A DNA stretch of 64,000 nt from a bacterium (lineage in GTDB: Bacteria; Electryoneota; Electryoneia; Electryoneales; Electryoneaceae): assembly GCA_020444265.1 (NCBI GenBank), contig JAHLLH010000001.1, forward strand, positions 62,001 through 126,000, in the 5' to 3' direction. Below are positions 62,257 through 64,000 of the stretch, in pieces. Each line of letters opens with the position of its first letter. The stretch's first letter is position 1. The notes beneath the pieces are model-generated. The model ran no database searches and was not told the DNA's origin. It saw only the letters and a list, made by a program, of their open reading frames with translations. Position numbers and translations under genes: made by a program.

Positions 62257-62910
62257 GAAAGAGTTTTGTCGGTGAGCGTTGCCGAAATATATCGTGTACG
62301 AAACAATACTTCAACTGACATCTTTTGAAGTGTGGGCTCCGGGAACCTGATAAAACATCTGCTGGCAGCCATTTGTTGGAATTGCTGTAGACAGGATGTC
62401 GCGATGAGGGAAGGAATTGGCATCCAGGATCGTTTCGCGCACAACAAAAATTAGCACAAGGAATGGTACCCACAGCAGGTCAGCTAAATCTACTCTCACC
62501 ATTTTTTGTTTCCGTCACGGTCAGGCTTGATGTCGTGTTGGATAAAATCGAATGATAGCAGTCTTGCCTTAGAGCACATTTCTCAATCGAACCGAACGGG
62601 CAGACACAGTCCTGCAGTTGAAGGGCTTCATGATAATACAGTCCCGCTCGCAGGTTTGACGACAGGATAGAATAGCTGGCTCAATCAGCAAAGGGGCATG
62701 CGCACGCTTGGCATTGGAGCAATGATCAATCGATGGAGTGGAAACCCCAAGGCGCAGGGGCGTTAGTGGAGGTTAACGGTTCAATCGATAGTCTTGTAAA
62801 TACATAGAATAAGTTGAGAAACAGGGGAAGAGGAAGGTATAGGCGTGTTTTATAGAAAGTGCAATGAAAGTGTATATTGTCACATGATAAATATTGCAAG
62901 GAGACAGACC
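62257..62910. other. Long intergenic region, no gene supported
   Basis: 654 bases between the divergent MarR and hemerythrin genes, more AT-rich than average. Short ORFs on both strands show no family character, periodicity or ribosome binding sites. It should hold promoters for both flanks. I see no clear inverted repeats or RNA structure. Confidence 0.5.
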
Positions 62911-63318
62911 ATGGCGTTTCTGAAGTGGGAAGAAAAGTATTCGACGGGCATCCCGAGTATGGACAGTCAGCATCAGAAATTGGTTCAGCTTATCAATGCC
63001 CTCCACACAGCCATGATAGAAGGTCGCGGCAATGATGTGATGATCCCCGTGTTGGATCGTCTGGTGACATACACTACCGTCCACTTCAACGCAGAAGAAT
63101 CCTTGATGAAACTGCATCACTTTCCCGATTTGGACGCTCATATGATGGAGCATGAGAAACTGAAACAGCAGGTCAGTGATTTTCAGACAAAGGTGACTTC
63201 CGGCCAGACCAGTGTCTCCGTGCAAGTTTTGCAGTTTCTGAAGGAGTGGTTGCTGGACCACATCCTGAAGGCAGACAAGCAGTACGGAGGCTACCTCTCT
63301 GCACGAGGTGTCAAGTAG
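62911..63318 (+). CDS. Bacteriohemerythrin
   Basis: 135-aa single-domain hemerythrin, a four-helix di-iron protein that binds oxygen reversibly. The iron ligands are visible: His in MDSQHQKLV, His and Glu in TTVHFNAEESLM, His in MMEHEKLK, and His plus Asp in WLLDHILKADKQYG. ATG 62911 follows AAGGAG; the open frame to 62845 lacks a site. Roles in oxygen storage, sensing or delivery are all possible. Monocistronic. Confidence 0.94.
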   Translation: MAFLKWEEKYSTGIPSMDSQHQKLVQLINALHTAMIEGRGNDVMIPVLDRLVTYTTVHFNAEESLMKLHHFPDLDAHMMEHEKLKQQVSDFQTKVTSGQTSVSVQVLQFLKEWLLDHILKADKQYGGYLSARGVK

Positions 63319-63470
63319 GCACTTATAAATACATCATTTACTTCATGTGTGGAACCAATATTTCATGTACGGCGGACATGCTGTGACGTCGATCATTGGA
63401 TTCGGTCCCATTCTTGCTCATCTTTCACCACCCCGCATATCTGACTTGATCGGCATCGAAAGGTAGAATC

Positions 63471-64000
63471 ATGGTTTACCGTGGACTGGTTTTAACGACC
63501 CTTTTGTTCCTGTTTTCACTATCTGTTTCCGCCCAGCCTTGGATGGCTCGTTTTGAGGGTATGGACCGTACGCCAACCCTGCAGGAAAAACGACAGGCAT
63601 TTGACGAGTACTGGCAGGGGCGTCCAAAAGCGAAAGGGAAGGGCTACAAGCAATTCCTGAGATGGGAATGGTTCATGGAAAGCCGTGTCAATGAAAATGG
63701 CTACCTGGATCCCGCCGCACGCTGGCAGGCCTGGGAAGAGAAACGTACCATGTTCCCGCCGAACGAGTTGGACGAAGCGGACTGGACTCCGCTTGGCCCC
63801 TTCGATCCTGATCCCAGCTACTATGTCGGTGGGGTGGGGCGGATCAATTGCATCGCTTTCCATCCCACAGATGACAACATCTTCTATGTCGGTGCCGCCT
63901 CAGGCGGATTGTGGAAGACGACCGATGGCGGGATCAACTGGGAACCGATGACCGATCATCTGCCCCTGCTGGGCGTCAGTTCGATTGTGGTCGATCACAC
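63471..64000 (+). CDS. Secreted beta-propeller (BNR/VPS10-like) protein, 3' partial
   Basis: The frame is open to the right edge (176 codons visible). ATG 63471 follows AAGGTAG. A signal peptide spans about 1-22 (LTTLLFLFSLSVSAQ). The mature start resembles large exported FCB proteins: EWFMESRVNENGYLDPAARW, DWTPLGPFDPDP, then a sialidase/sortilin-like repeat IAFHPTDDNIFYVGAASGGLWKTTDGGINWEPM. A C-terminal sorting domain would be expected beyond the window. Function is unknown; adhesion or glycan binding are common for such proteins. Confidence 0.8.
   Translation, partial: MVYRGLVLTTLLFLFSLSVSAQPWMARFEGMDRTPTLQEKRQAFDEYWQGRPKAKGKGYKQFLRWEWFMESRVNENGYLDPAARWQAWEEKRTMFPPNELDEADWTPLGPFDPDPSYYVGGVGRINCIAFHPTDDNIFYVGAASGGLWKTTDGGINWEPMTDHLPLLGVSSIVVDH

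Noticed and set aside
62257-62910. Short ORFs or a sigma-54 promoter upstream of hemerythrin
   Set aside because: ORFs lack ribosome binding sites and family character; TTGGCATTGGAGCAATG near 62709 has the wrong spacing between GG and GC for a -24/-12 promoter.

Overview
The window reads as chromosomal DNA of a Gram-negative bacterium of moderately high GC. Signs of a double membrane are LptB with an LptA/OstA-like partner, an outer-membrane phospholipase A, and secreted proteins built in the style of type IX (Por) secretion cargo: a subtilase ending in a YPNPFN-type sorting domain, and a propeller protein cut by the right edge. Together with salinixanthin-like carotenoid genes this suggests the FCB superphylum (Bacteroidota/Gemmatimonadota/candidate-phylum relatives). 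I cannot place it more precisely. No rRNA, CRISPR array, transposase or defence system was seen. One tRNA, Arg(CCT), is present.

Layout. 1-2906: lptA-like/lptB/rpoN. 3125-7079: a citryl-CoA lyase-like gene, then precorrin-2 dehydrogenase, hemC and a cobA-hemD fusion (tetrapyrrole synthesis). 7195-10265: two sodium-coupled amino-acid transporters on the minus strand. 10515-26473: a long dcw (division/cell wall) operon led by a textbook sigma-70 promoter and a 10-bp-periodic array of MraZ-box-like repeats: mraZ, rsmH, ftsL, ftsI(PASTA), murE, murF, murD, ftsW, murC, murB, ftsQ, ftsA, ftsZ. mraY, murG and ddl are absent from it, and ftsZ carries a 189-residue acidic in-frame extension. 26474-36253: small membrane protein, truncated SIMPL gene, citrate synthase, mutS, zinc-ribbon microprotein, citrate lyase alpha subunit without its usual partners, small membrane protein and acetyltransferase. 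36257-45739: phospholipase A, an adenylate-cyclase-like protein with an abnormal start, an NAD(P)-binding protein, a Tat-type metallophosphatase, a TPR membrane protein and a subtilase.

45878-57468 is a carotenoid/light island. A plus-strand operon (exported protein, lycopene cyclase, CrtI-like desaturase) faces a minus-strand operon (crtE, crtI, crtB, acyltransferase, cruG, cruF, crtW) in which the last four junctions overlap by 4 bp. A photolyase gene is divergent from crtE. Their shared intergenic region carries paired CTGT-N11-ACAG dyads placed over a crtE promoter. The predicted product is a monocyclic keto-carotenoid acyl-glycoside. 57563-62256: tRNA-Arg, a DUF374 acyltransferase, and a MarR/GNAT/racemase/sodium-symporter operon. 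62911 to the end: hemerythrin and a secreted propeller protein.

Between genes lie at least three copies of a roughly 140-150 bp imperfect palindromic (MITE/REP-like) element and a set of hairpins with a shared GTCAGG stem, four of them in one array at 32965-33125. The observations most worth follow-up are the carotenoid/photolyase operator region and pigment pathway, the extended FtsZ, the dcw cluster lacking the lipid I/II enzymes, the possible two-protein citrate lyase, and the cyclase gene without a normal start codon.
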